Source: Streptomyces sp. ISL-98 (GTDB lineage: Bacteria > Actinomycetota > Actinomycetes > Streptomycetales > Streptomycetaceae). From it: DNA of 64,000 nucleotides. Below are positions 35,940 through 46,100 of the stretch, one piece after another. Below the pieces are notes generated by a model that had not been told where the DNA came from, ran no database searches, and saw nothing but the letters and a program-made list of their open reading frames with translations. Position numbers and translations under genes: made by a program. The DNA lies in NCBI RefSeq assembly GCF_018614055.1, contig NZ_JAGGPB010000042.1, forward strand, positions 1 to 64,000, given 5' to 3'. The number at the start of each line of letters is the position of its first letter. The stretch's first letter is position 1.

Positions 35940-37567
35940 GGCTCTGTTCCGTAGTCGGTGGTGACGGTGAGTGCTCGTCAGTGGAGCAGGATGCGGTGGC
36001 GGAGGAGGTCGAAGCTCGCGCGACCGTGCATCTGCCGCATGATCTTCTTCGTGCAGGTGTTGATGCCTTCGGTGCGGCCGTTGTGGTGGGGCAGGGTCAG
36101 GCCGGCGTTGACTGCGGCGCGGTCGAGTTCCAGGCCGTTGCAGAAGCTGTGCAGGTGGGGCAGGTTGGTGGCGCGGACATCGGCGATCCACTGGGTGAGC
36201 TTGTTGTCGTTGGCCTGGGCCGGGGTCAGGAGGGCGGCGAACTCGCCGGTGAGTCGGGCGAGTGCGGTCATCTCCGGGCAGGCGGCTGTGAGGATGCCGA
36301 GCAGGTCGGTGTCCTTGGTCCACAGGTGCTCGGGGTGGGTGAGCAGGAGCCGGGTGAGGCGGCGTGGGGTTGTCACTGGGCGGTCGCCTTCGGCGCGGCC
36401 CTGGTTGAGGTAGCGGACCAGCAGGTTGGCACTGCCGGTGTAGCCCTGTTCCCTGATCTCGTGCAGGAGGTGGGTGACGGGGACGGCGGGGTCGGCGGCC
36501 CGGCGGGTGCGCAGGTGGTCGCGGTAGGGGTCGACCAGGGTGGACCGGTAGCGGGGGGCGATACGATCCGCGGGCGGTTCGGGGATGCGGGCGTAGCGCT
36601 TGACGGTGTTCAGGGCGAGGTTCAGTCTGCGGGAGCAGTCGAGCAGGCCGACGCCGGAGTCGAGGAGGGCGTGGACTTTGTGCCAGCGCTCGCGGGTGGT
36701 CTGCTCACGGACGCCGCCGGGGCGGGGCGGGTTGACGGTGGCCCAGCAGGGGGCGTGGGCCCGGACCTCGGCCAAGACCTTGTCGCACAGGTTCCGCCAC
36801 AGATGCCAGCGGTCGCTGACCTGCACCGCGTCGGGCAGGGCCCGGCGGATCGCCTCGGCGTAGGTGGCCGAGCCGTCCCGGCACACGACTTCGATCTCCT
36901 TCTTCCCGCGCAGCCATGCCTCCAGGGTGGCAGCCTCGCGGTCGGGCAGGACGTCGACGCGTTCCCCGGTCTCGGCGTCGATGACGATCGTGGCATAGCG
37001 GTGGCGGCGGCGCAGGGCGAAGTCGTCGACCCCGACCACCCGCGGGATCCGCACCGTCGGTACGGGGATGCGTCGCAGCACCCGCAAGGCGGTGGCGAAC
37101 GATACGGGTACGGCCAGCGACCGGGTGAGCCGGGCGGCCGCCCGGCCGCATAACTCCTTGACTACCGCCGAGACCTCGCCGCTCAGACGCGTGGTGCGGC
37201 GCTGGAGGCGCTCCAGCAGCCCAGGGACTTGCTCGCGGAAGGTCTGCCGCTGACAGCCCAGGACTGGGCAGACCAGACGTCGCACCTGGACGTTGACCAC
37301 GACCCGGCGCCCATCCACCGGCACGTCCGCAACTGTTCGGCCGTGGTACCCGTGCACCTTCCCCGTCGGGATCCCGCACATCGGGCAGGGAAAGGGAACA
37401 TCCCGCGTCCGGGCCAAGACCCGGATCACCTCGCCGTCGTCCGCAACGTCATCGATGACCAGCGCCGAGAGCCCAGAAAACACTGTTGCCACAAGGGAGT
37501 TGACATCTTGCATATGACGTCAACGACGGCCGTCACCTGCCGTCACCACCGACTACGGAACAGAGCC
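35940..37567 (-). mobile_element. ISL3-family insertion sequence
   Basis: Perfect 28-bp inverted repeats (35940-35967 and 37540-37567, beginning GGCTCTGTTCCGTAGTCGG) bound a 1628-bp element. The 8-bp sequences outside the ends differ, so no target duplication is visible; a rearrangement after insertion may have removed one flank. Confidence 0.92.
35978..37513 (-). CDS. ISL3-family transposase, 511 aa
   Basis: A complete ISL3 transposase: N-terminal zinc finger (FPCPMCGIPTGKVHGYHGR, then RRLVCPVLGCQRQTFREQVP), an HTH, and the DDE_Tnp_ISL3 catalytic domain beginning RVVGVDDFALRRRHRYATIV and continuing through QVSDRWHLWRNL to the C-terminal HNGRTEGINTCTKKIMRQMHGRASFDLLRHRIL, where the family Glu lies in NGRTEG. 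Intact with both element ends present, so it is potentially active. Confidence 0.95.
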   Translation of the reverse strand: MQDVNSLVATVFSGLSALVIDDVADDGEVIRVLARTRDVPFPCPMCGIPTGKVHGYHGRTVADVPVDGRRVVVNVQVRRLVCPVLGCQRQTFREQVPGLLERLQRRTTRLSGEVSAVVKELCGRAAARLTRSLAVPVSFATALRVLRRIPVPTVRIPRVVGVDDFALRRRHRYATIVIDAETGERVDVLPDREAATLEAWLRGKKEIEVVCRDGSATYAEAIRRALPDAVQVSDRWHLWRNLCDKVLAEVRAHAPCWATVNPPRPGGVREQTTRERWHKVHALLDSGVGLLDCSRRLNLALNTVKRYARIPEPPADRIAPRYRSTLVDPYRDHLRTRRAADPAVPVTHLLHEIREQGYTGSANLLVRYLNQGRAEGDRPVTTPRRLTRLLLTHPEHLWTKDTDLLGILTAACPEMTALARLTGEFAALLTPAQANDNKLTQWIADVRATNLPHLHSFCNGLELDRAAVNAGLTLPHHNGRTEGINTCTKKIMRQMHGRASFDLLRHRILLH

Positions 37568-38804
37568 AGGTTTGTGGTGCGGGTTCCCGGCGCTTGGCCG
37601 GGTCGTTGATCCAGGCCGTCTGGGGTATCTCGGGTGGGCGGGGGCGGCGGCCGAAGCGTTCGGGGTGGCGGGTGTATGCCTCGGCGAGGGTGACCGCGCG
37701 CTGGTCGCGGACTTCCTCGGCGGTTCCGAAGCGGACGGAGGCGGGGGTGTGCCAGCCGACGCCTGAGTGCCGGTGCTCGTGGTTGTAATACGCGATGAAC
37801 GCGTCGAACCACTCGCGGGCGTGGGCCAGCGAATCGAACCGCTCGGGGTAGTCCGCCATGTACTTCGTGGTCTTGAACTGGGCTTCGCTGTAAGGATTGT
37901 CGTTGGAGACCTTCGGCCTCGAGTGCGACCGCGTCACGCCCAGATCGATCAGCAGCTGGGAGACCTTCTTAGAGGTCATCGAGGTGCCGCGGTCGGCGTG
38001 CACGGTTTCGGGGACGATGCCGTTGCGGGCTATGGTCTCGCGGATCAACTCCTCGGCCCGCGAGGCCGATTCGGCCCGCTCGACGGTGTGGCCGACGATG
38101 TACCGGCTGAAGATGTCGAGGATGACGTAGGCGTGATACCAGACGCCCTTGACCGGTCCGGCCGCCTTGGTGATGTCCCAGGTGAACACCTGCGAGGGCT
38201 CCGTGGCGACCAGTTCGGGCACCGCCTTGGCGGGGTGGGTGGCCTGCCGTCGGCGCTCGCCGGACTGATCCTGCTCGCGCAGGATCCGGTACATCGTCGA
38301 GACGGAGCAGTGATAGCGCCCGGCATCCAGCTCCCGGGCCCAGATCTGCGCGGGCGCCAGCTCGGCGTACTCGTCGCCGTTCATCAACTCCAGCACCGCA
38401 GCCCGCTCTTCGGCCGTCAGGGCCGACGGCTGCACCTGCGGGGCACGTGCTTTGTGTGGTGGCGGGGGCCGGAGCCGGCGGTAGTGGGTGGCGCGGGAGC
38501 GGCCGGTCAGCCGACAGGCGGCGGTGATGCCCAGCTCAGCCTCGACGCCGGTGAACGCCTCGTCCACGACGGGGTCGGCGGCAGGCTTCAGTCCGCGCTC
38601 TCGGAGAGCATGTCCAAGAGCGCGGAAGCTTTTCCCATGACTTCCAGCGCGGCCTTGTTCCGGGCCAGTTCCTTCTGAAGCCGTTCCACCTGGCGGCGCA
38701 GCTGCTCGTTCTCCGCCTCGGCGGCCGACTTCTTCGGCCGGGCCGGGCTGGTGCGCTTGTCGACCAGCTTTTCCAGGGCCCCAGCGTCCCGCGCGGCCCG
38801 CCAT
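37533..38804 (-). CDS. IS3-family transposase OrfB, C-terminus replaced by ISL3 end
   Basis: The minus-strand frame carries the full rve integrase core: FTWDITKAAGPVKGVWYHAY (first Asp), VHADRGTSMTSKKVSQL (second Asp) and NDNPYSEAQFKTTKY (Glu). It overlaps OrfA (38588-38971) and is normally made by frameshift near 38600, where GLKPAADPVVDEAFTGVEAEL begins; the part upstream of that is not conserved. Its last residues (LCSVVGGDGR) are encoded by the ISL3 inverted repeat, so ISL3 landed at the extreme 3' end of the gene. The catalytic core is intact but one IS3 end is probably gone. Confidence 0.9.
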   Translation of the reverse strand: MAGRAGRWGPGKAGRQAHQPGPAEEVGRRGGERAAAPPGGTASEGTGPEQGRAGSHGKSFRALGHALRERGLKPAADPVVDEAFTGVEAELGITAACRLTGRSRATHYRRLRPPPPHKARAPQVQPSALTAEERAAVLELMNGDEYAELAPAQIWARELDAGRYHCSVSTMYRILREQDQSGERRRQATHPAKAVPELVATEPSQVFTWDITKAAGPVKGVWYHAYVILDIFSRYIVGHTVERAESASRAEELIRETIARNGIVPETVHADRGTSMTSKKVSQLLIDLGVTRSHSRPKVSNDNPYSEAQFKTTKYMADYPERFDSLAHAREWFDAFIAYYNHEHRHSGVGWHTPASVRFGTAEEVRDQRAVTLAEAYTRHPERFGRRPRPPEIPQTAWINDPAKRREPAPQTWLCSVVGGDGR

Positions 38805-38971
38805 TCCTTGACGTGCGAGTGGTACAGGCGCTCGCGGCGCAGGACCGCGCCCTTCTCGTTCTTCGGCGCGGCGTCGTACTCGGCGACGATCCGCAGCTTG
38901 TACTCCGGGCTGAAGGAGCGGCGCTTCGGCCGGGGGGCCGGGTCGGATCCGGCGGGCTTGGTGCTGGTCAT
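38588..38971 (-). CDS. IS3-family OrfA, 127 aa
   Basis: The HTH protein of the same IS3 element: basic start (PKRRSFSPEYKLRIVAEYDA), the HTH with RRERLYHSHVKEWRAARDAG, and a leucine-zipper-like coiled coil (AEAENEQLRRQVERLQKELA) leading to the frameshift zone ALLDMLSESAD. Length and layout match IS3-family OrfA proteins. Confidence 0.9.
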   Translation of the reverse strand: MTSTKPAGSDPAPRPKRRSFSPEYKLRIVAEYDAAPKNEKGAVLRRERLYHSHVKEWRAARDAGALEKLVDKRTSPARPKKSAAEAENEQLRRQVERLQKELARNKAALEVMGKASALLDMLSESAD

Positions 38972-39009
38972 GAGGGGGTGGTTCTCCTGTCGTGCCCTCT
39001 CAGGCTAAC

Positions 39010-39470
39010 CCGCCGAAGCGGAACGTCTCACCCAAGGCTGACAGAGAGGGTTTGGACCAGGAAGCGTGACTCGCTTGCCTCCCGGGCTGCCGCAGTGCGA
39101 GCAGACCGATCTTGTGTTCGCCCAACTTTTATGGGCGGCGAGACGGCTCCGGAGTTGCCTCTCTGAGGGATTCATCACCGGACCTCCCTACCTGTCTGTT
39201 GCCTCGCATGTGACCACCCGCTCTGGCTGTCCGCCCGGAGAACGTCAACCAATCCCTCGATCGGGTGGACAGCGACGAGCAGCGGCATAGAAGCCATGAA
39301 GAAGCAGCTACGAACCCTTGATGAAGATTCCGGCGATGCGTGAGCGACGCGTGAGCGGATGAGGTGGCACAGGATGGATTGAGTGGCACCGGTGCGCGGG
39401 GAAACCGTCTCTGATCTGCGAAGACGGGATCATGCGTGATCACCCGGCACTACCCATCACGATCTTGCAG
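39010..39470. other. Non-coding flank between IS3 and the tRNA remnant
   Basis: Includes the presumed outer end of the IS3 element (about 39000-39050). No gene is visible; the short open frames lack codon bias and ribosome sites. Confidence 0.4.
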
Positions 39471-39473
39471 GCC

Positions 39474-39516
39474 CTCGTAATGCGTAGGTCTCGGGTTCGA
39501 ATCCCGAAGGCGGCTC
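39474..39516 (+). other. 3' half of tRNA-Thr(CGU), probable attachment-site remnant
   Basis: The sequence from the anticodon loop (CTCGTAA, anticodon CGT) through the T-arm (GGGTTCGAATCCC) to the acceptor end (GGCGGCTC) matches the 3' half of a streptomycete tRNA-Thr. The 5' half, D-arm and the 5' side of the anticodon stem are absent. It is followed at once by a terminator. Three-prime tRNA halves of this kind are the classical footprint of tyrosine-integrase elements at tRNA genes. Confidence 0.8.
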
Positions 39517-39520
39517 GGTT

Positions 39521-39554
39521 GAAACCCCAGGTCAGGCTTCTGACCTGGGGTTTC
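39521..39554 (+). terminator. Terminator of the tRNA-Thr remnant
   Basis: A 14-bp stem (GAAACCCCAGGTCA and its complement) with a 6-base loop, placed 5 bases after the tRNA end as in native tRNA genes. Confidence 0.85.
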
Positions 39555-40072
39555 TTGGTGCTCGTGCTGGCTGGTCCAGGCGTGAACAAGGTTTCTGACC
39601 TCCGCAACGTGATGCGTAGGTCAGAGGTTCTGTCGCCTGGGATCAGCTGCACGGAAAGTGTATGAATGCGCCCTGGCCTGCTGGTCTTTCGGATTTCCTG
39701 ACAGGGGTGGCTGGTGTCGGGGTGCGCGAGGGGAGCGCATCGGTGCGGAAGAGGTGCAGCGTGCCGAGTGTGCGATGGCCGGGTGCGTGGATCTGTCGGC
39801 CTTCTCCGGCGTTGTCGTTATCCTGCAGAGAAAGCCGGGGCTCGTTCGGACGTCCCCAGCCTGGGACGGACGGCCGGCGTGATCATGAGGCCGCGTCGGT
39901 TTCGGAGCCGTTCCGCGGCGAGGGGAAGGATCTGGACGGGCGCGTAGTTTACCTGCGCCAATGGATTCGTTGAGCGGGTTTTCCCAGCCTGGTGTCCGGG
40001 CGGCAGACTGGGGTCAGGTCCGGCTCTGTCCCGCCGGTTCTGTCCCGTCGTACGAGGAAGCCGCTGACGCCC
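39555..40072. other. Upstream region of the Wadjet operon
   Basis: No supportable gene. Near 39582-39630 there is a second, degenerate echo of the tRNA region (GATGCGTAGGTCAGAGGTTC). The promoter of jetABCD should lie in 39800-40050, but no clear motif stands out. Confidence 0.35.
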
Positions 40073-41671
40073 GTGAGTGACGATTCCCTGGCCCCGCCCC
40101 CGGCTGTGCCGGCAGGCTCCGTGCCCCCGGGCTCCGTGCCTCCGGGCCCGACGCCCCCGGAGCACGGAGACGAGGATGCTTTCGGGATCGATGCCTTCAC
40201 CCTCGACGACAGGCTGCGGCTCTTTCACTTCGCGGCTGCCGAGAAGCGTCACGAGTACCTGTGGCTGCTGCGTGCCTTCGAGAGGGGCCGGGCCAACTAC
40301 CAGGTGCTGCTGCACGCTTCCGACGCAGCCGCCCTGGTGGGCAGGCTGGTCGCGGACCATCCAGGGGCGGCCGTGGGCGACGTACAGCCGCTGCTGGACG
40401 CGCTCGCCGAGTGGCGGGTCCTGGACCGCAGTTACGACGGGACGCGGGCGGCGAACCTGGCGGAGTACCGCAACCGGCACTACGTGTACCAGTTCACCCA
40501 GGCCGGATACCGGGCCTACCGGGCGGTGGAGGACGTGCTCGGTGCCGCCCTGGAGGACGCGCAGCTCTCCCGGCTCGTCTTCCCCGACATCCTCGCCGAC
40601 CTGGCCGCGCTTGCCGAGGCGAACGCCGCGGGCGACGCCGAGGAGGTCTATCGGAAGCTGGGCCGCCTGGACTCCGTGCTGAACGAGATGGCGCAGCGGG
40701 CTGCCCGCTTCTATCTGATGCTCGGCGACCTGGCGCGCACCAACGACACCCGGCCCGAGGTGTTCCTCGCGCACAAGGACGCGCTGCTCGCGCACATGCG
40801 GGAGTTCACCGCCGAACTCGGGCGTTACGCCCCGCTGCTCGCCGAGGCGGTGGAGAAGGCCGCTGCCAGCGGCGTGGACCGGATGGTCGAGTACGCCGCG
40901 GAAGCCGACGAGCGGCTCTTCCGGACCCCGGCCGCCCGTCTGGATGACTGGCGGCAGCGGTGGGGCGGCATCGTGCACTGGTTCGGGGAGCGTGAGCACA
41001 GCGAGGCCGAGCGGCTGCAGGACGCCACGGTCACCGCGATCCGCTCGGTCCTCGCGCTGCTGCGGCGGGTCACCGAAGCGCGGCGCGGCGGAGTCAGCCG
41101 GGAGAGCCAGCTGCGCCACCTCGCCCAGTGGTTCACCTCATGTGTCAGCGACGACGACGCGCATACCCTGTTCCAGGCGGTGTTCGGGCTCGGTGCGCCC
41201 CGGCACATCGCCGTCCCCTATCCGGACCCCGAGCTGATTCCCGGACGTACCTCGTGGTGGGAGGCCGAGCCGGTGGAGCTGGCCCGCACCCTGGTGCAGT
41301 CCGGCCGCACCCCTGCCCTCAAGGGGCCGGGACGGATCGAGCGCAACGACGCCGAGCGGGCCCGGCTGCGGGCCGCGCAGATCAAGGAGCAGGCCGAGCG
41401 CCGGGGGGCGGCTGTCTCGCTGGCCCGCGACGGCGCGTACGGCAGGGTCCTGGACGAGGCCGAGACCCGCGCGCTGCTCTCCCTGATGGACGTGGCGCTG
41501 GCCGCGCGGGTGCCGGTCACCCGGGGTATCGCGGGGCCGACGGCCTCCGGCTCGGCGCATGGGGTGCGGCTTACCCTCCTCCCGACGGGGCCCGGCGAGG
41601 CGTTCACCACGGTGCGCACCGTGCGTGGCGACCTGCACCTGGACGGACTGCGCCTGGAGGTCACCGGATGA
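40073..41671 (+). CDS. jetA: Wadjet protein JetA (DUF2397/TIGR02677 family), 532 aa
   Basis: First gene of a four-gene operon of the TIGR02677-02680 type, the actinobacterial Wadjet anti-plasmid system. JetA is a kleisin-like/KITE-associated structural subunit that bridges the SMC-like heads. The GTG at 40073 is chosen because the Pro-rich leader upstream is not conserved-looking. Visible features: a winged-helix-like N-terminal region (LRLFHFAAAEKRHEYLWLLRAF, YVYQFTQAGYRAYRAVEDVLG), a long helical middle (VYRKLGRLDSVLNEMAQRAARFYLMLGDL) and a C-terminal domain with LPTGPGEAFTTVRTVRGDLHLDG. Length is normal. Its stop overlaps the next start (ATGA). Subtype numbering (usually II for this family set) is from memory. 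Confidence 0.92.
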   Translation: MSDDSLAPPPAVPAGSVPPGSVPPGPTPPEHGDEDAFGIDAFTLDDRLRLFHFAAAEKRHEYLWLLRAFERGRANYQVLLHASDAAALVGRLVADHPGAAVGDVQPLLDALAEWRVLDRSYDGTRAANLAEYRNRHYVYQFTQAGYRAYRAVEDVLGAALEDAQLSRLVFPDILADLAALAEANAAGDAEEVYRKLGRLDSVLNEMAQRAARFYLMLGDLARTNDTRPEVFLAHKDALLAHMREFTAELGRYAPLLAEAVEKAAASGVDRMVEYAAEADERLFRTPAARLDDWRQRWGGIVHWFGEREHSEAERLQDATVTAIRSVLALLRRVTEARRGGVSRESQLRHLAQWFTSCVSDDDAHTLFQAVFGLGAPRHIAVPYPDPELIPGRTSWWEAEPVELARTLVQSGRTPALKGPGRIERNDAERARLRAAQIKEQAERRGAAVSLARDGAYGRVLDEAETRALLSLMDVALAARVPVTRGIAGPTASGSAHGVRLTLLPTGPGEAFTTVRTVRGDLHLDGLRLEVTG

Positions 41672-43125
41672 GCACCCGCGTCGCCGAGAACGTATCGGCC
41701 CTGGAACTGGCCGATTACCAGAAGGCCGTACGTCTCGTGCTGCGGCATCCGCTGATCACGCCGGTGTACCCGGATGGCGGCGCGCTGGCGACCGTGCGGC
41801 GCTGGGCCGAGCAGTTGCGCACCGATCTGATGGAGGTGCTCGGCTACCGGCTGATCACCACCGCCGACACCGCCCGCCTCCAGCGCGCCCAGGACCAGCT
41901 GGACCCCACCCGGCCCGCGCTCAGCCGGTCCGGTCGCCCCTTCGACCGGCGCCGCTACGCCTACCTCGCCCTCACGCTGGCCGCGCTGGGGCGGCACGGC
42001 GCGCAGGTCGCGCTCGGCGAACTCGCCGACGCCGTCGCCGCCGACGCCGCCCGCATCGACGGGCTCGGCCTGGACACCGGCCGCAAGCACGACCGGGACG
42101 CCTTCGTCGACGCCGTCAGCTGGCTCACCGAACGTGGCGCACTGCGCCTGGCCGACGGCTCGGCCACCTCCTGGGCCTCCGATCCGGAGCGGGCCGAGGC
42201 GCTGTACGACATCGACCGGGAGGTGCTCACCGCCGTCCACCAGCCCACCCGCGTCCTCCAGCACGTCACGTCGGTGACCGCGCTCCTTGACTCGGCGGGT
42301 GCGCGGAGTCTGTCCGAGGGGCGCCGGGCCCAGCGGCTTTCCGCGTCCCGGCGGGCGAGGCGCCTGGTCCTGGAGCACCCGGTCGCCTACTACGCCGACG
42401 CCGACCCCGAGCTGACCGGCCAGTTGCGTGCCCCCGCGCTCGCCGAGGACCTCACCCGCCTCACCGGCCTCACCGTGGAGCGGCGTGCGGAGGGCATCGC
42501 CCTGGTGGACACCTCGGGACGCCTCTCCGATACGCGGTTCCCCGGCGGCGGCACCGTCGCGCAGGCCGCCCTGCTGCTCGGCGCGCGGATCAGCGAGGCC
42601 GCGGCGCGCACCGGCCGGCACGCGCCCGAGCTGCTGCCCGCGCCGAGTGCCGCCGAGCGCCTCGCGGACCGGGCCGGCCGGATCGACCTCGTTCTCCCCG
42701 CACAGGGTGTGTTCGAACAGGCCACGGCAGACCGGGAGGACACGGAGGAAGGGGCAGAGGGGGAGAACGAGGCGCCCGCCGCCCCGGAGGTCCGCTACCC
42801 CTTCGTCACCACCTCCTGGCTGCGCGCCCGGACCAAGGAGATCACCGAGCAGTACGGTGCCGGGTTCGCCGCCGACCTGCGCGGCGACCCCGACCGGCTC
42901 CTCGACCAGGCCCTGGACCTGCTGGCCGCCATGTCGCTCGTCGTGCGGGTGGTGGGCGGGGTTCTCGCGCTGCCGCTGCTGGCCCGCTACCGCGGGGTGA
43001 CGGCTGAGGTGAAGGCGCGCCCCCGCGTTCGTACCACCCAAAGCCCCGAAGGCCCCGGGAGCCCCGAAGCAGGGGCCCCCGACGCCCTGTTCCCCGCAGA
43101 CGACATGAAGGACCCCGTCCAGTGA
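41668..43125 (+). CDS. jetB: Wadjet protein JetB (DUF2398/TIGR02678 family), 485 aa
   Basis: The ATG at 41668 overlaps the JetA stop by four bases. JetB is the KITE-like winged-helix partner of JetA in the MukBEF/Jet-type condensin complex. The N-terminal DYQKAVRLVLRHPLITPVYPD block and the following RTDLMEVLGYRLITTADTARL are typical of TIGR02678. A helical middle (YAYLALTLAALGRHGAQVALGELAD) and a winged-helix region with HPVAYYADADPELTGQLRAPALAEDL follow. The C-terminal 40 residues are Pro/Arg-rich and probably disordered. Intact, of family length, and coupled to JetC by a GTGA overlap at 43122-43125. Confidence 0.92.
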   Translation: MSTRVAENVSALELADYQKAVRLVLRHPLITPVYPDGGALATVRRWAEQLRTDLMEVLGYRLITTADTARLQRAQDQLDPTRPALSRSGRPFDRRRYAYLALTLAALGRHGAQVALGELADAVAADAARIDGLGLDTGRKHDRDAFVDAVSWLTERGALRLADGSATSWASDPERAEALYDIDREVLTAVHQPTRVLQHVTSVTALLDSAGARSLSEGRRAQRLSASRRARRLVLEHPVAYYADADPELTGQLRAPALAEDLTRLTGLTVERRAEGIALVDTSGRLSDTRFPGGGTVAQAALLLGARISEAAARTGRHAPELLPAPSAAERLADRAGRIDLVLPAQGVFEQATADREDTEEGAEGENEAPAAPEVRYPFVTTSWLRARTKEITEQYGAGFAADLRGDPDRLLDQALDLLAAMSLVVRVVGGVLALPLLARYRGVTAEVKARPRVRTTQSPEGPGSPEAGAPDALFPADDMKDPVQ

Positions 43126-46100
43126 GCACCCCGCCCACCGACCTCCAGCCCCGGTTCGTGCCCACCCGCGCCGGGATCGTCAACCTGTGGGACTACCGCG
43201 ACGAGGAGTTCTCCTTCGCCGGCGGTTGGCTGGTGCTGCGCGGCCCCAACGGATCCGGCAAGACCAAGGCCCTCGAGGTGCTCTTCCCGTTCGTTCTGGA
43301 CGGGCGGATCGACCCCAAGCGGCTCAACCCGTTCGCCGCCGAGGACCGCACCATGAAGTCCAACCTGCTCTTTCGCGGGCAGGAGGGCGCGCTCGGCTAC
43401 GTATGGATCGAGTTCACCCACCGCACCACCGGGCAGGCCGTCACCTGCGGCATCGGCCTGCACGCCCAGAAGCACCGGGACACCCCCGCCCGCTGGCACT
43501 TCGTCGCCGACGGCCGTATCGGCGAGGACTTCTCACTGCTCACCGACGACGACCGGCCGCTGACGAAGAAGCAGCTGGCAGCCGGACTCGCCCCGCTGAG
43601 CGCCGAGGTGATCGCCTCGGCCACGGACTACCGCACCGCCGTCGACCAGCGCCTGTTCGGCCTCGGCCGGGAGCGCTACGAACAGCTGCTCACCCTCATC
43701 CTCACGCTGCGCCGCCCGCAGCTCGCCAAGAACCTCGACCCGGCCAAACTCTCCGACACGCTCACCGAAGGCCTGCGCCCGCTGGACGAGGACCTGATCG
43801 GTGAGGCCGCCCGCTCCTTCGACGACATGGAGTCCGTGCAGCGCACCTTGGAGGGCCTGGTCGCCGCCGACGAGGCCACCCGGTCCTTCCTCGCCGCGTA
43901 CTCGACGTACCTGCGGGTCAACGCCCGCGTCGCCGCCGACAGGCTCAGCGCCCGGCGGGCCGAGAGCGGCGAGCGCGAACGCGCCCACGCCGGGTCGGAA
44001 ACAGAGCTCGACGAGGCCCGCGAGCAGCGCGAGGCGGCCGGAGCACGGGCCGACGAGGCCGAGGCCGCGCTCGCCGCGCTGCGCGCCCGCCTGGAGCAGC
44101 TGCGCTCCTCGGCCGCCTACCAGGCCGTCGAGCAACTCGCCGACCTGGAACGCCTGGTGCGCACCTGCGAACAGACCGCCCGGCAGGCCACCGCCGAGCG
44201 CGAACGCCGCACCGCCGCCACCGGCCGGGCCCGCGGCGAGGCCGAACGCGCCGGGCAGCTGGCCGCCGAACTCGCCACCGCCGTCAGCTCCTCGGCCGCC
44301 GCCCTCGCCGACCACGCGCACCGCGCCGGCATCGTCTGGATCGCCGCCGACGCCGCACCCTCCGCTCTCGCCGACCGCGCCTCGGCCCGCGCCGCCGCCC
44401 GCCACGAAGGCGTACGGGCGGTACGGGCCGCCGCGGCACACCTGCGGGACACCGAGCGCAGCCGGGACGCGGCCCGCGCCGGACAGGAGCGAGCCCAGGA
44501 GGCTGCCCGGGCCGCCGAGACGGAGGAGCGAGCGGCCCAGGACGCGCTCAGCGCCGCCCACACGCGGGCCCGGGAGGAACTCGGGCGATGGCAGGACCAG
44601 TACGGGCAGCTGCTGCCCGAAGGCGCCGCCGAGCCGCTCGCGCAGGCCCTCGACGCCGCCGCCGAACCGGACGGCCCGGAAGCCGGCACCCCCGCACTCA
44701 CCGACCTGTTCACCGAGGCCGCCGCCCCCGCTGTCCAGGGCCTGCGCGACCGGCTCGCCGCCCTGCGCGGCGAGCGCGGCGCGCTGGAGGCCCGCCGGGC
44801 CGAGACCGAGGCCGAACGGACACGGATCGCCGCCGAACACGACGACGCACCGCCCGCCGCCCGCGGTCGCACCGCCGACCGTGACAGCCTGGAAGGCGCT
44901 CTCCCGCTGTGGCAGCTGGTCGACTTCGCCGACGGCCTCGACGACACGGAACGCGCGGGCGTGGAGGCGGCCCTGGAGGCGTCCGGCCTGCTCGACGCGC
45001 TCGTCACCGCCGATGAGCCCCCCACCGGTGACGGCGACGGATACCTGCGCGCCACCGCCCCCGTCGGCGGGCCTAGCCTCGCCGACCTGCTGCGCCCCGA
45101 GACCGGTACGGCCATCCCGGCCGCCCGGATCACCGCCGTACTCAGGTCGGTCGCCGTCGCCGATACGGCGGGCGCGGCCACCGCCGTCTGCCCGGACGGC
45201 CGCTACGCCGCCGGAATCCTCATCGGCTCCCACAGCAAACCTCACGCCGAGTACGTCGGCGCCACCGCCCGGATGCGCCGCCGCGCCGCACGCATCGCCG
45301 CCTGCGACGCCCTCCTGTCCGAACTGGCCGTCCAGCTTGAAGAGTTGGCGCAGGCCAGGTCCCGCTGCGAGCAGAGTCTTCAGGAGTACGACACCGCCCG
45401 CGCCGCCCTGCCCCGCACCGCTGCCCTCGCCCCGCACCTGCGCGCCCTGGACCGCGCCGTCGCCGCCCTGTGCGCCACCCGCACAGCCGCCGATGCCGCC
45501 CAGTCCGTCTACGACGAGACGCAGGCCGCCTGCGCGGTCGCCGCACGCGCCCTGCACCGCGCCGAGTCCGAGCATGGCGTCACCGCCCAGGACGCAGACG
45601 ACACCGAGTCCGCCACTCGTGCCTTCGAACGGGAGGCTGGCGAACTGGCCACCCGGCGTCGAGAGCACACCAGGCAGACCGAGACCGCCACCGCCGCCGC
45701 GGACCGGCTCACGGCCGCCGCCGAGGACGAGGAGGCCGCCGCCGGGGTCGAACGCGCCGCCCGCCGCCGCCACGCGGAGGAGGCCGCCGGGCTCCAGGCG
45801 CTGCGCGAGGCCGTCGGCGCCGAGGCGCAGCAGGTCATGGCCCGCGTCGAGGAGACCGAGAACAGCCTGGAGACCGCCGCGCGGGAGACGGACGCCGCCC
45901 GCAGCGCCAAGGATGAGGCGATCGGCCGCCTGGCCGCCGCCGAGGCTCGCCGCACCGCCGCCGCCGAAGCGCTGCAGGTCGCCGTCGCCGAGGAGAAGGA
46001 CACCGCCCGCGGCCTCGCCCCGTACGCGGCCCGCGAACTCCTCGACCTGCTGCGCTGCCCGCCCGGCCTGGCCTGGCCCGCCCAGGAGGCCGACTGGACG

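Noticed and set aside
39582..39630. A second tRNA fragment
   Set aside because: It resembles the tRNA region (GATGCGTAGGTCAGAGGTTC) but the T-arm cannot pair, so it is not called.
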